Source: AC-32 sp963813435 | GTDB lineage: Bacteria > Actinomycetota > Thermoleophilia > Gaiellales > Gaiellaceae | Direction: 5' to 3' | Assembly: GCA_963813435.1 (NCBI GenBank) | Contig: CAWEYY010000003.1 | Location: 868,001 to 932,000 of the forward strand | Length of the DNA stretch: 64,000 nucleotides | In this document: positions 1 through 8,848 of the stretch, one piece after another | How positions within the stretch are numbered: position 1 is the first letter of the stretch | Layout: each line of letters opens with the position of its first letter | The notes under the pieces: generated by a model | The model's database searches: none | What the model was told of the DNA's origin: nothing | What the model saw: only the letters and a program-made list of their open reading frames with translations | Translations under genes and position numbers: made by a program

Positions 1-60
1 CACGGGCCGCGCGATGCGCCACGGCATCGCCGCCGCGAGCCGCTCCACGCGTTCCCTCAC
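1..60 (-). CDS. N-terminus of an unidentified protein, cut by the window edge
   Basis: The stop of the glycosyltransferase upstream on the minus strand overlaps a GTG start in the pattern GTGA, and the frame stays open to the window edge for 20 codons. The visible N-terminus is VRERVERLAAAMPWRIARPV. This is too little to name a family. The four-base overlap suggests translational coupling to the glycosyltransferase, so it may act in the same envelope or glycolipid pathway (inference only). Confidence 0.5.
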   Translation of the reverse strand, partial: MRERVERLAAAMPWRIARPV

Positions 61-1172
61 AGTAGGCCTTCGTAGACGGCCGCGAGCCGCCGTGCGATGT
101 CGTCCCAGGAGTAGCGTTCGATCGCAAGCATGCGCGCCGACTCGCCGAGCCGCTGCCGCCGCGTCTCGTCCGCGAGCATCGTCGACACCGCCTCTGCCAA
201 TGCGCCCGGGTCGCCCGGCGGGACGAGCAGGCCCGTCTCGTCGGTCATGACGTCACGGTACCCGGTGATGTCGGACGCGACCACGGGTACCGCGCACGCG
301 AAGGCGCGCGTGAGCACCATCCCGAAACTCTCGCCGCCGAGCGACGGCGCCACCAGCGCCTTCGCGGCGAGCAGCTCCTCCGTCAGCGCCTCCTGGCTGA
401 GAAACCCGAGCGTGTCGATGCTCTCGTCCTTCACGCCCGCACGCGTCAGCGCCAGCCGCACCATCAGCGGGTCGGCGCCGACGATCCGCAGCCGCGCGCC
501 CGTGCGTTCGTGGATCTCCGGCCAGGCGCGCAGCAGAACCTGCATGCCCTTGCGGGGGTCGTGCCGGCCTACGAAGACGATCCGGTTCTCGCGCCCGCCC
601 GCGTCTGCCTCGGGCGGGATCAGGACGCCGTTCGGAATGAGGTCGTACTCGGCCGGAAACCAGTGGTTGGCCGACTCACGCGCGGCGGCCGAGACCGCGA
701 TCCGGTAGTCGATCCGATCCATCAGGAACCCCCAGACCGGCTTGCCGGCCGCCAGCCACTTGAGGTCTCCGAAGGCGTGGAACGTCGCCACCACGGGGCA
801 CTCGGCCCAGGAGAGCGTCGCGGTGCAGATCACGGGCGTCATCGGCTCGTGCAGGTGGACCACGTCGAACCGTTCACGCTCCAGCACCCGCTTGATGCGC
901 GGGATCGCGGACGGGCTGAGGACGATGTTGGGCAGCGCGCCGTTGGCCGGGACGATTACGGAGCGCCCGACCGGAATCACGTCGTCAGGCGGCTGGCCGT
1001 GCCGCCCGTGACGCGGGTGCAGCACGCGCGTGAAGCTCCCCGGAGGGTCGTTGCCGATGACCGTGCGCGTCTCCACTCCGAGGCGGCGAAGCGCCTCGAC
1101 CTTGAGCTCGACGTGCTCGATCACCGCTCCCCAGTAGGACCAGGAGTAGGGCACGATGATGCCCACCTTCAT
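57..1172 (-). CDS. GT4-family glycosyltransferase (PimA-like)
   Basis: A GT-B fold glycosyltransferase of 371 residues, the usual length for PimA-like enzymes that transfer a sugar from a nucleotide donor to a lipid or glycan acceptor at the inner membrane face. The N-terminal Rossmann half starts MKVGIIVPYSW and carries the acceptor-side HLHEPM motif. The C-terminal half has the donor-site stretch FVGRHDPRKG and the GGESFGMVLTRAFA segment. In GT4 enzymes this last segment normally has a Glu-x7-Glu pair. Here the second Glu is Arg, so donor handling may differ. It sits 12 bp after a methyltransferase on the same strand and overlaps the next gene by 4 bp. The exact acceptor cannot be told from sequence. 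Confidence 0.85.
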   Translation of the reverse strand: MKVGIIVPYSWSYWGAVIEHVELKVEALRRLGVETRTVIGNDPPGSFTRVLHPRHGRHGQPPDDVIPVGRSVIVPANGALPNIVLSPSAIPRIKRVLERERFDVVHLHEPMTPVICTATLSWAECPVVATFHAFGDLKWLAAGKPVWGFLMDRIDYRIAVSAAARESANHWFPAEYDLIPNGVLIPPEADAGGRENRIVFVGRHDPRKGMQVLLRAWPEIHERTGARLRIVGADPLMVRLALTRAGVKDESIDTLGFLSQEALTEELLAAKALVAPSLGGESFGMVLTRAFACAVPVVASDITGYRDVMTDETGLLVPPGDPGALAEAVSTMLADETRRQRLGESARMLAIERYSWDDIARRLAAVYEGLL

Positions 1173-1184
1173 CGACGCAGGACC

Positions 1185-2156
1185 CTAGTGCCTGCGGGCG
1201 ACCAGGAAGGGCGTGGTGCCGTCGAACAGCGACAGAAACTCCTCCGGGACACCCGCCTCTCGGGCGTACTCGAGGAGCGAGATCCTCTTCACCTCGACCT
1301 CGTCGAAACCGGCCTCGCGACCCAGCTGCTCGTGCTCCTCGTCGGTGTAGAAGGCGAGGCGCGAAGCCATCGGCTCCGGCGCCGCCGGTGTACCTCGCAG
1401 CGCAGGGTCTGCGCACAGTGCGATGAATCGGCCACCCGGCCCGAGCACTCTTCGAATCTCGGAGAAGGCCGCGACGGGCTCAGGCAGAAACCCGAGCACC
1501 CCGGTCATGACAGCAGCGGTGAAGGTGTCGTCCTGGAACGGCAGGCTCGCGGCGTCACCCTCGACGATCTCGAGCCGCCCCTCGCCGATCGCCTGCGCGT
1601 TCTGTTCGCGGGCGAGCCGCATCATGTCCGGGCTGTGGTCGATCGCCCCCGCGCGGCAGCCGCTCTCGAGCGCCTCGTGCAGGAAGGCGCCACCGCCGCA
1701 GCCGACCTCGAGGAGGTTGTCGTCCGGAGTCAACGCGAGCTCCACCAGGATCGCGCGAAAGTTCGGCCAGTGGAAGAGCGGGTCGCCGTAGGTTTCGCGC
1801 GCCTCCGCCCCGCTCGGCCGCCGGGCCCGGCGGTCGGTGAGCCAGTCGCCGTGCGCATCCGGGCCGACGGCACGCAACAGAGGCACGACCGCCTGGGATG
1901 CGAACCACTCTCCGAGCAGCTCGGAGTCGCGGAGTAGCTCGACCCGAACCGTCGTCCCCTCGCCCGTCGCGTCAAATCGGATCTCGACGCGCGCGTGCTC
2001 GGCCGGCTCCCACTCCTCCGTCTCCCGCTCGACGACGACGACCTCCCCGTGCGCTGCCGGCTCGAGCCCGGCCATCCGCAGCTCGTCGAGAACGATCTCG
2101 CGCGCCTGCGCGGGCGGCACGGCCAGCTCGACGCTCAGGTGAACGGACGCCGCCAT
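1185..2156 (-). CDS. SAM-dependent class I methyltransferase with N-terminal extension
   Basis: The C-terminal two thirds form a Methyltransf_11-type Rossmann domain. Motif I, LLEVGCGGGAF, lies near residue 148 and binds S-adenosylmethionine; AIDHSPDMM supplies the acidic ribose-binding loop; FTAAVMTGVLGFLPEP and VLGPGGRFI are the later motifs. The first roughly 110 residues look like a small alpha/beta ligand-binding (SRPBCC/START-like) domain rich in alternating hydrophobic strands, an uncertain call. The substrate is unknown. The following glycosyltransferase suggests a glycolipid or polyketide-like small molecule, but only by context. The ATG start follows a short gap after the small membrane-protein gene. 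Confidence 0.75.
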   Translation of the reverse strand: MAASVHLSVELAVPPAQAREIVLDELRMAGLEPAAHGEVVVVERETEEWEPAEHARVEIRFDATGEGTTVRVELLRDSELLGEWFASQAVVPLLRAVGPDAHGDWLTDRRARRPSGAEARETYGDPLFHWPNFRAILVELALTPDDNLLEVGCGGGAFLHEALESGCRAGAIDHSPDMMRLAREQNAQAIGEGRLEIVEGDAASLPFQDDTFTAAVMTGVLGFLPEPVAAFSEIRRVLGPGGRFIALCADPALRGTPAAPEPMASRLAFYTDEEHEQLGREAGFDEVEVKRISLLEYAREAGVPEEFLSLFDGTTPFLVARRH

Positions 2157-2178
2157 CGGCGCAAAGGCTATGCGCGAC

Positions 2179-2433
2179 TCAGTGGTGCATGTGCGAGCGC
2201 TGGGCGAGCAGCGCGAGCGCGAGCGGGGTCACCGTCAGGAAGATCGCCGTGAGCGCGAGCACCAACGACTGAAGCGGCGTCACACGCGCGGGTGCCTCGG
2301 CCCGGACGATGGGCGCCAGCCAGCCGGGATCGGGCAGCAGCCTCCGGGCACGCTCAGCCAGTTCCGGGCTGACCAGCGCGAGCTCCGGCGAGAGCGGCTC
2401 GTCCAGTGAAATCGGGATGTCGAGCGATGACAC
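2179..2433 (-). CDS. small single-pass membrane protein of unknown function
   Basis: An 84-residue protein with a polar, Pro/Glu-rich N-terminal half and one C-terminal transmembrane segment (LVLALTAIFLTVTPLALALL), ending in the His-containing tail RSHMHH. The GTG start at 2433 is chosen because an AAGGA Shine-Dalgarno sits four bases upstream. An in-frame ATG at 2457 would add eight residues and has no clear ribosome site. It lies immediately upstream of the methyltransferase on the same strand and is divergent from the L,D-transpeptidase. The tail-anchored layout is a prediction from hydropathy. I do not recognise a family. Confidence 0.5.
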   Translation of the reverse strand: MSSLDIPISLDEPLSPELALVSPELAERARRLLPDPGWLAPIVRAEAPARVTPLQSLVLALTAIFLTVTPLALALLAQRSHMHH

Positions 2434-2499
2434 CTCTTCCTTCCCCGCGGCCAGCATCTCGCACCCCGCCGGCCCGCGCATCCCCCGATCGAGGGATGG

Positions 2500-3303
2500 G
2501 TGCTTTGCCCGCGTCCACGGCTTGCCGATCCCGCGAAGGTGGCCAGGCGCATCGCTTTCGTCATCGGTTTGACGCTCGCGTCGTCGCTGGCCGGCGCGCT
2601 TCTCGTGCATGCGCAGAGCGCGGCGAGCACGCCTCCGCCCTCGGTCGCGAAGCCGCTCAGTCTCAGGAAAACGCCGCAGAAACCACCTCGCGTCCGGCAC
2701 CGTGAACGCGGGATGCTGGTCGCACGCGTGCGACCTGGCCGCGCCGTCGCGGTTCGTACCGCGCCCGGCGGCGCAGTCGCCGCGAGGCTCTCGGCGCGGA
2801 CCGAGTTCGGCTCGCCGCGCACGTTCGCCGTCACCCGCCGGCTCTCCGGCCATCGCTACGCCGTGGTCACGACCGTCTTGCCAAACGGCCACACCGGCTG
2901 GGTCGACGCCGGCCCCGGCGCGCTCAGCGTCACGCACACGCGCGTGACGCTCGACGTCGACCTCTCGGCGCGCCTGCTGCGCGTTCGCAACGGCACACGC
3001 GTCGTTCGCCGCCTGCGCGTCGGAACCGGAGCATCCGCGTCGCCCACGCCCGTCGGCCGCTTCGCGATCACCGACAAGCTCCGCGGCGCCGACTACTCCG
3101 TGGCCTACGGCTGCTGCATCCTCGCCCTCTCCGGCCACCAGACCAACCTCCCGCGCGGCTGGACGGGAGGCGACCGCCTCGCGATCCACGGCGGCTCGAC
3201 CTCGGGCGCGGTCAGCTCGGGCTGCCTCCACGCGTCGACGCGCGACCTCGTCTACCTGATGCGCTCGGTCCCGCTCGGCGCGCTGGTCGTGATCCACCCC
3301 TAG
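2500..3303 (+). CDS. exported L,D-transpeptidase (YkuD family)
   Basis: Crosslinks peptidoglycan through the third residue of the stem peptide (meso-DAP or similar) by a Cys acyl-enzyme, outside the membrane. A hydrophobic signal/anchor spans about residues 17-38. An SH3-like domain follows (about 70-140), then the YkuD catalytic domain (about 148-267). Catalytic residues are visible: H230 in RLAIHGG and C242 in SSGCLHAS, which matches the family HG...SxGC signature, although Leu replaces the usual Ile/Val/His after the Cys. The start may instead be the in-frame GTG at 2539, which would put the hydrophobic segment right at the N-terminus. Transcription is divergent from the small membrane-protein gene. 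Confidence 0.85.
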   Translation: MLCPRPRLADPAKVARRIAFVIGLTLASSLAGALLVHAQSAASTPPPSVAKPLSLRKTPQKPPRVRHRERGMLVARVRPGRAVAVRTAPGGAVAARLSARTEFGSPRTFAVTRRLSGHRYAVVTTVLPNGHTGWVDAGPGALSVTHTRVTLDVDLSARLLRVRNGTRVVRRLRVGTGASASPTPVGRFAITDKLRGADYSVAYGCCILALSGHQTNLPRGWTGGDRLAIHGGSTSGAVSSGCLHASTRDLVYLMRSVPLGALVVIHP

Positions 3304-3324
3304 CGCGTGGCCTAGACTCGGGAC

Positions 3325-4341
3325 ATGGTCGACGAGGGACTCGCCGAGCTCCACACGCACCTCGGCGCCTCGGTCGCCTCCGAGATCCTCTGGAGCCTCG
3401 CCCACGAGCAGGGCATCGCCCTCCCGGTCAAGGACTACTGGGAGTTCGACCGGCTGGTGACGATCGCCGACCCGCGGCGCGTCGACAGCCTCGACGCCCT
3501 CGACCAGATCTACCACTGGACCGAGCTGATCCAGTCGAGCCCACTCGCGGTCGAGCGCTCGGTGCACGATGCGATCGGCGGTGCCTACCGGTCGCAGGGA
3601 ATCACGACGCTCGAGCTCCGCTTCAACCCGATGAAGCGGAACCGTGGCGGCGAGCGGGACCTCGACCACATCATCATGGCCGCCTCGCGCGGCCTCGACC
3701 GCGCCAGCCTCGAGTACCCGCAGGTCCGGGCCGGCCTGATCCTGATGATGGACCGCACCTTCGACGAGCGGCAGAACGCGATCATCGTCGAGAAGGCGAT
3801 CCGCTACGCCTCCCGCGGGATCGTCGGCCTCGACATCGCCGGCCCGCGCCCGGGCGGAGAGCGCTACGCGTACCGCGAGCTCGCCCCGCTTGTCGAGGAG
3901 GCGCGCAACGCCGGGCTCGGGATCACGATCCACGTCGGCGAGGAGGGCGAGGAGCACGCTGCCGCCGAGATCGCGGAGGTGATCGAGACGCTGCGCCCGG
4001 ACCGGATCGGCCACGGCATCCTCGCGGCCCGCGACCCGGAGCTGATGCGCGCCCTCCGCGAGGCCGAGATCGTCCTCGAGATCTGCCCCACGTCCAACCT
4101 GCTCACGCGCGCGCTCGCGAGCGAGGACGCGCTCCGCGACACCTTCCGTGCGTTCGTCGAGAACGGCGTGCAGTTCACGATCGCCACGGACGGCCCCGAG
4201 ATGATGCGCACCCACCTGCGCGACGAGCTCGAGCTCCTGCAGCGGATCGGGGCCCTGGACGACGAGGAGCTGGCCGCCGCGAACGAGCGCGGCCACGAGG
4301 CGAGCTTCATCGGCGCCCAGCCGGTACTCCGTTCGGCGTAG
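3325..4341 (+). CDS. adenosine/adenine deaminase-family amidohydrolase
   Basis: A 338-residue TIM-barrel hydrolase of the adenosine deaminase superfamily. The N-terminal zinc motif ELHTHLG, the HVGEEGEEH segment (zinc His plus catalytic Glu), RIGHG and the C-terminal metal-binding aspartate in ATDGPEMM are all in order. Family members hydrolyse the 6-amino group of adenosine, adenine or related purines for salvage. The C-terminal motif is normally TDDP, where the second Asp contacts the purine. Here it is TDGP, so the substrate may not be adenosine. It begins 22 bp after the transpeptidase gene. Confidence 0.75.
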   Translation: MVDEGLAELHTHLGASVASEILWSLAHEQGIALPVKDYWEFDRLVTIADPRRVDSLDALDQIYHWTELIQSSPLAVERSVHDAIGGAYRSQGITTLELRFNPMKRNRGGERDLDHIIMAASRGLDRASLEYPQVRAGLILMMDRTFDERQNAIIVEKAIRYASRGIVGLDIAGPRPGGERYAYRELAPLVEEARNAGLGITIHVGEEGEEHAAAEIAEVIETLRPDRIGHGILAARDPELMRALREAEIVLEICPTSNLLTRALASEDALRDTFRAFVENGVQFTIATDGPEMMRTHLRDELELLQRIGALDDEELAAANERGHEASFIGAQPVLRSA

Positions 4342-4402
4342 CGCCGAAGATACGCCGGCCGGTCAATAGGCACCGCGCGAGCGCGTTGGTAGCGTCGCCG
4401 GC

Positions 4403-4669
4403 ATGGTTGAACTGCTGCATAAGGGCCCGCCGGTCATCACGGATCGGCAGCGTCAGGTGATCGAGCTGATCGCCGCCGGCTGCTCGAACGACGAGGTCGC
4501 CCGCCGTCTCGGCATCTCTCCGCGGACGGCAAAGGCCCACTCGGACGTGCTCCGGCAAAAGCTCGGCTGCGCCCGCCGCCGTCAGATCCCGAGTGCCTAC
4601 CGCTCGGTGACCGGATGCGACCCACTCTCACAAAGCCTCGGAGCGGTTCCCTCCGTCTCCGGGGACTGA
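4403..4669 (+). CDS. short stand-alone LuxR-type HTH protein
   Basis: An 88-residue protein that is almost only a LuxR/GerE DNA-binding helix-turn-helix (about residues 12-62): ITDRQRQVIELIAAG, then NDEVARRLGISPRTAKAHSD. It has no receiver or ligand domain. The C-terminal 25 residues are polar and poorly conserved-looking. No clear ribosome site precedes the ATG, so the start could be elsewhere. A strong hairpin terminator follows within 10 bp, so it is a single-gene unit. Orphan HTH proteins of this kind can be regulators or trimmed relics; both are possible. Confidence 0.65.
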   Translation: MVELLHKGPPVITDRQRQVIELIAAGCSNDEVARRLGISPRTAKAHSDVLRQKLGCARRRQIPSAYRSVTGCDPLSQSLGAVPSVSGD

Positions 4670-4675
4670 CGAGCC

Positions 4676-4709
4676 CCGCGCCTGCGGTCCTTCGGGGCCG
4701 CAGGCGCGG
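4676..4709 (+). terminator. strong hairpin terminator after the short LuxR gene
   Basis: A 12-bp perfect stem (CCGCGCCTGCGG with CCGCAGGCGCGG) is extended by a further C-G/C-G pair and closed by a TTCG tetraloop, 6 bp after the stop codon. There is no long T run, which is common in very GC-rich actinobacteria. Confidence 0.75.
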
Positions 4710-4786
4710 CGTCCCTTCCGACCTCTTGGCCCGGGACAGGGGGCCGGTTAGGCTAGCGGCACGGGTGCTGGCGAACCCGGGGCAGG

Positions 4787-7333
4787 ATGAAAGAACAGGA
4801 AGATCAGGGGGTCCCGGCCGGGCGAAGCCACATCATCGAGCGCCCGAGGCTGACGCGCCTCCTCGACGAAGCGACGTCCTCGGTGCTCATGCTGATCGCG
4901 CCTGCGGGCTACGGCAAGACGACACTTGCCCGGCAATGGCTCGCCACACGCGAGCACGCCTGGTACCAGGGAAGCACCGCCTCGCCGGATGTCGCGGCGC
5001 TGGCGCTCGGCATCGCCGAGGCCGTGAGCCCGATGCTCCCTGGCGTCGGCCGGCGGCTCCGGGAGTGGCTTCCGACCAGCCGCGAGCCGGAGGACCAGGT
5101 CGACGTGATCGCAGACTTCCTCGAGGCCGACTTCGCCGAATGGGTCGAAGACACGTGGTTCGTGATCGACGACTACCACCTTCTTTCGTCGCGAGCGTCG
5201 GAAGAGCTCGTCGTGAAGCTCTTCCTGGAGAAAGACCGGCGCATGCTCCTCACGAGCAGGCGCCGGCCGGAGTGGTCATCCGCGCGCGAAGTCCTGTACG
5301 GCAACTTCTTCGAGCTGGGCCAGAGCTCCCTGGCAATGACCGTTGAGGAGGCCAACGACGTCCTCGCGCCGACTGACAACGAAGCCGTCGAAGGCCTCGT
5401 GGCACTGGCCAACGGCTGGCCGGCGGTCATCGGCCTGGCCGCAATGACCACGGCGCAGATGAACGTCGAAGGCGGCCTCCCGGACACGCTCTACGACTAT
5501 CTCGCCGAAGAGCTGTTCGGCTCACTGTCGCCACCCACCCGCGAAGCGCTCTGCCGCCTGGCTCTCGTCCCGACGATCAACCGAGACACGGCGCGTGCCT
5601 TGCTCGGACCGTCGGCCGAGCAAGCCCTCCAGGTAGCCGAATCAGCCGGCATGCTCGTAGCCCACGGAGCACAGGACCGCCGGTTCCATCCTCTTCTCCA
5701 GGCGTTCCTGATGGAGAAGCTGCATGATTTGCCGGGGAGTCAGATCGGTCATGCGGTTGGGGTCGCGACTCAGGCTCTCATCAACGCCGAGGCGTGGAAT
5801 GACGCGTTCTCGCTCATCGACTCCTTTTCTCGGGCGGATCTACTCGATGAACTGCTCTCGAGCGCACTTCCGCCACTCACTGCGCAGGGGCGGTTGACGA
5901 CGATCCGGAAGTGGTTGGAGTTTGCGCAGCGCAACTCGTTCGCATCGCCACACCTGGACCTGGCTGACGCCGAGCTCGCGTTCCGCAGTGGACGGTACGA
6001 GCGCGCCGGGGCGCTCGCGCGCGCGGCCGCAGAGCGGCTGAGCGACACCGATCCTCTTCGCTCAATTGCTTACTATCGAGCAGGGCAATGTCGTGAGTTC
6101 ATGGACGATGACAGTACTGCTCTCACTTACTTCGAAGCCGCCCAACGAGCCGCCCTCACGACCTCCGACTCTCAAAACGCCCTTTGGGGACAATTCGTTG
6201 TCGCGGTAGAACTCGAGCACCCGGATGCCTACCCATTGTTGGAGCAGCTGGTTCGTCTCGCCCCGCACGACCCAACTACCGTTGTTCGCGATGCAAGTGG
6301 CGCGCTGATCCTCGCTGTGCGTGACGGTGGACTCGCAGCCGCGACCCGCAAAGCGCGAGCAATCAGAGATGTCGCAGATCAGGCGGGCGATCCGCTAGTG
6401 CGATCAGTGTTTTGGTACGGCTTCGCGACAGCACAGTCGCGGCTCGGTGAGTATCACGAGGCTCTGGAGACAGTGGAGAGAGCTCGGAAGGAAGCAGAGG
6501 AGTTCCACCTAGCGTTTGCTGTGCCGCACACTCTGGTGTGTCGTGCAACCGCCAGCATTGGACTGCGAGCGTTCCGCGAGGCCGAGACCGCTGTCTCCCG
6601 AATCGAGCGTTGGGCAACGGATCGGAACGATGGCTTTCTCCGCGAGAAGGCACGAGCTTTGCGCTCTCGGCTGTTGCTGGCCAAAGGCCTACCCGAGGAG
6701 GCACTCGGAGTGGTGGCCGAGCTATCACCCGACATCGTGCTTCCAAGCCTAAGGGCCGAGATTGATGCCCTTCGAGCTGCAGCTCATGCCGCTGCCGGAG
6801 CCCCCGAGTACGCGATGGAGATCGTTGAAAGTAGTGAAAACCTCACGAGTTGGGTTGAGTTCCGACTGCTTCTTACGTGGGTGCGGTCTGTGTGCTCGTT
6901 GATGCTTGGATCCCCTGATGCAGTTGATCAAGTGGCAGAGGCTTACGTTCAAACGAACGAAGCGGAGGTCTTCGACACTTTCGTGTTCGCGTATCGCTTG
7001 CATCCAGCCGTCCTTTCGTCTTTGGCGATCAACGGCGATCTCCACGCTGAACTGGGTCGCATCCTTCGCCGCGCAAACGACTACCAACGCGCGCGCGATG
7101 CCGGGATCATGCTCCGGACCAACAACCCTTCGAGTTCTGCGCAGATTCTGACGAACAGAGAGCGTGAGGTCTACGAGTTACTCGCTGAAGGAAGAACGAA
7201 TCGGGAGATTGGATCAGCACTGTTCATCAGCGAGTTCACCGCCAAGACCCATGTGGCCAATGTCCTACGCAAGCTGGGAGTACGGAGTCGGACCCAAGCT
7301 GCTTTGAAAGCGGCTCGAGATAATGAACGGTGA
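4787..7333 (+). CDS. MalT-like large ATPase transcriptional regulator (LuxR family)
   Basis: An 848-residue STAND-type regulator. An NTPase domain opens the protein, with the Walker A motif APAGYGKTTLARQW near residue 38 and the Walker B-like WFVIDDYHLL near 125. A long alpha-helical repeat region of TPR type (roughly 330-770) follows and would hold the inducer-binding surface. The C-terminus has a canonical LuxR HTH (LTNREREVYELLAEGRTNRE ... VANVLRKLGVRSR). By family analogy it binds ATP and an inducer, oligomerises and activates a promoter. The inducer is unknown. From about 5.7 kb the gene is noticeably less GC-rich than its neighbours, which may indicate transfer. Confidence 0.85.
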   Translation: MKEQEDQGVPAGRSHIIERPRLTRLLDEATSSVLMLIAPAGYGKTTLARQWLATREHAWYQGSTASPDVAALALGIAEAVSPMLPGVGRRLREWLPTSREPEDQVDVIADFLEADFAEWVEDTWFVIDDYHLLSSRASEELVVKLFLEKDRRMLLTSRRRPEWSSAREVLYGNFFELGQSSLAMTVEEANDVLAPTDNEAVEGLVALANGWPAVIGLAAMTTAQMNVEGGLPDTLYDYLAEELFGSLSPPTREALCRLALVPTINRDTARALLGPSAEQALQVAESAGMLVAHGAQDRRFHPLLQAFLMEKLHDLPGSQIGHAVGVATQALINAEAWNDAFSLIDSFSRADLLDELLSSALPPLTAQGRLTTIRKWLEFAQRNSFASPHLDLADAELAFRSGRYERAGALARAAAERLSDTDPLRSIAYYRAGQCREFMDDDSTALTYFEAAQRAALTTSDSQNALWGQFVVAVELEHPDAYPLLEQLVRLAPHDPTTVVRDASGALILAVRDGGLAAATRKARAIRDVADQAGDPLVRSVFWYGFATAQSRLGEYHEALETVERARKEAEEFHLAFAVPHTLVCRATASIGLRAFREAETAVSRIERWATDRNDGFLREKARALRSRLLLAKGLPEEALGVVAELSPDIVLPSLRAEIDALRAAAHAAAGAPEYAMEIVESSENLTSWVEFRLLLTWVRSVCSLMLGSPDAVDQVAEAYVQTNEAEVFDTFVFAYRLHPAVLSSLAINGDLHAELGRILRRANDYQRARDAGIMLRTNNPSSSAQILTNREREVYELLAEGRTNREIGSALFISEFTAKTHVANVLRKLGVRSRTQAALKAARDNER

Positions 7334-7335
7334 GA

Positions 7336-7351
7336 TCGCGTTCTAACGCGA
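7336..7351. terminator. small hairpin between convergent genes
   Basis: TCGCGTT and AACGCGA form a 7-bp stem with a CT loop, three bases after the LuxR ATPase stop and 30 bp from the stop of the convergent HD-GYP gene. There is no T run, so it is a weak candidate for a bidirectional terminator. Confidence 0.35.
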
Positions 7352-7381
7352 GCCTGGCGTATGCGGGCTCGACGTAAGCAT

Positions 7382-8693
7382 CTAACCGACGACCGCGGTG
7401 AGGGCTCCCGCGTAATCGTGGTCTTGAGAACTAAACGCAAAATCGCCGCGACTACCAACTCGATATGGCTCGGCGGAACCGGCAAGAAGGGCTTCAAAAG
7501 CGGCAACGACAGTCGTGTCGAACTGCGATCCCACCGCTTGCGCCATTCGGAGGCGTGCAACACGACTCGGCATCGCGTCTCGGTAAGGCCGTTGGGAGGT
7601 CATAGCGTTGTACGCATCGGCCGCCGCAATGATTCGGGACAGCAATGGAATGGCGTCGCCGCGCAGTCCGTCCGGATACCCTCGCCCATCCACGCGCTCG
7701 TGATGATGCCTCACAATTTCAGCGATTTCTGAGTAGTCCTCGACCTTCGCAAGAATTCGTTCGCCGATGACCGAGTGCTGTTCCATTTGCCGTCTTTCAT
7801 CCAAGGTCAAAGGGCCAGCCTTTTCGAGAAGGCCGACTGCAAGCCCGATCTTCCCAATGTCGTGAACCAGACCGCAAAGGTGCGCCATTCGCTGTTCCGC
7901 CTGGGACAAGCCGAGGCGCTCCGCGATATCTCTCGCATAGATTGCGACCGCCGCCGAGTGCCCTGCTGTGTACTCGTCTCGCGCATCAAGTGTTGCTACC
8001 AGCGCAGATGCAAATGAGAGATGCGCCTTCTCCTGTCGCTGCATCGCTGCCGAGAGTTCTTCTGCTGTGGTTCGCTGCTCGTGGTAGAGGAGGAAAAGCT
8101 TTTGCGCTACGAGAGCCGGGAAGAGGAAGAGCACCACGCTCCACGTCGAGATCTTGCTACAGGCGAAGACGAGAAGAGCCGTAACCGGCACGTAAAGCGG
8201 CATGGCTAGAAGCATCGCGCTGACATGGCGCGCCATCTGCCGGAAAGGAATGCCTCGCAGGCGAGCCGTCGATCGAACCAAGGAGCAGATCGGTGAGTTG
8301 CTCCACGGCCATTACCGTGGCCGCCGTCAAGAAAATCCAGCCGAAGGTCCTATTCGGCGAAGCCTCGAAAGCAAGCGCAACAAGCCCGGCCAATCCGGCA
8401 GCAATGGACCGAGTGGACGTCCACGTCGCCCAGCGCGCATAAGGCGCACCAAAGCTCGGGAGGAGGCTCGCGACAGTAACAACGATGGCCGCGAGTGGCC
8501 CGTAGACCACTGCCGCCAACACGATTGGCAGAGCCGTCACGGAGATCCAGCCGCGATCACTTAGGCGCACGGATTGCTTCTCTGCGACTGCAGCGGCAAT
8601 CGCGAGAGCGGCGATTGGAAGAAGAAACCGACAGCATTGCTCAAGGGGCCTGGAGATTGCAAGCGAAAGACGATCGTCGAAGCGCAATGGCAC
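7382..8693 (-). pseudogene. HD-GYP cyclic-di-GMP phosphodiesterase with membrane sensor, frameshifted
   Basis: Two overlapping frames together make one protein of about 430 residues. The first frame (GTG at 8693, running to 8157) has several membrane segments and reads to EQLTDLLLG. The second (7382-8281) continues with more membrane segments and then a complete HD-GYP domain: LVHDIGKIG, RHHHERVDGRGYPDGL and the DAYNAMTSQRPYR signature. HD-GYP enzymes hydrolyse cyclic di-GMP. The sensible join is near 8275-8290, where LLL in frame one would run into RSTARLRG in frame two. A single indel breaks it. If the break is real, only a soluble-side fragment from an internal TTG could be made. All metal-binding residues are intact, so recent damage or a sequence error is likely. 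Confidence 0.75.
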
Positions 8694-8785
8694 ACCCTCC
8701 CGTGTACGCGACTAGCCACCATTCACGTCTCGTCGGCCGAGCCGCAAAGCCGAAGAAGTCAGCCGACCACATCGACAACATTTCC

Positions 8786-8813
8786 TTGAACAGTCACCCT
8801 TTAGGGTGATACC
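8786..8813 (+). promoter_or_regulatory. promoter with palindromic operator in the spacer
   Basis: TTGAAC (8786-8791) and GATACC (8808-8813) are plausible -35 and -10 boxes. Between them lies a perfect palindrome, TCACCCT-TT-AGGGTGA (8794-8809). An operator there would let a repressor block polymerase directly. It precedes the small ORF at 8849 and lies upstream of the divergent HD-GYP gene. Confidence 0.45.
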
Positions 8814-8848
8814 GTCCGACACAGCCGTCAGTCCCCCAAGGAGAGAAG

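Noticed and set aside
510..1937. Long plus-strand frame antisense to the glycosyltransferase and methyltransferase
   Set aside because: Codon-mirror artefact of GC-rich coding DNA on the other strand.
2179..4296. A 705-codon open frame on the minus strand across the transpeptidase and deaminase genes
   Set aside because: It is antisense to two clear genes and its protein is Arg/Val/Asp-biased noise; only its last 84 codons, outside the deaminase and transpeptidase, look real.
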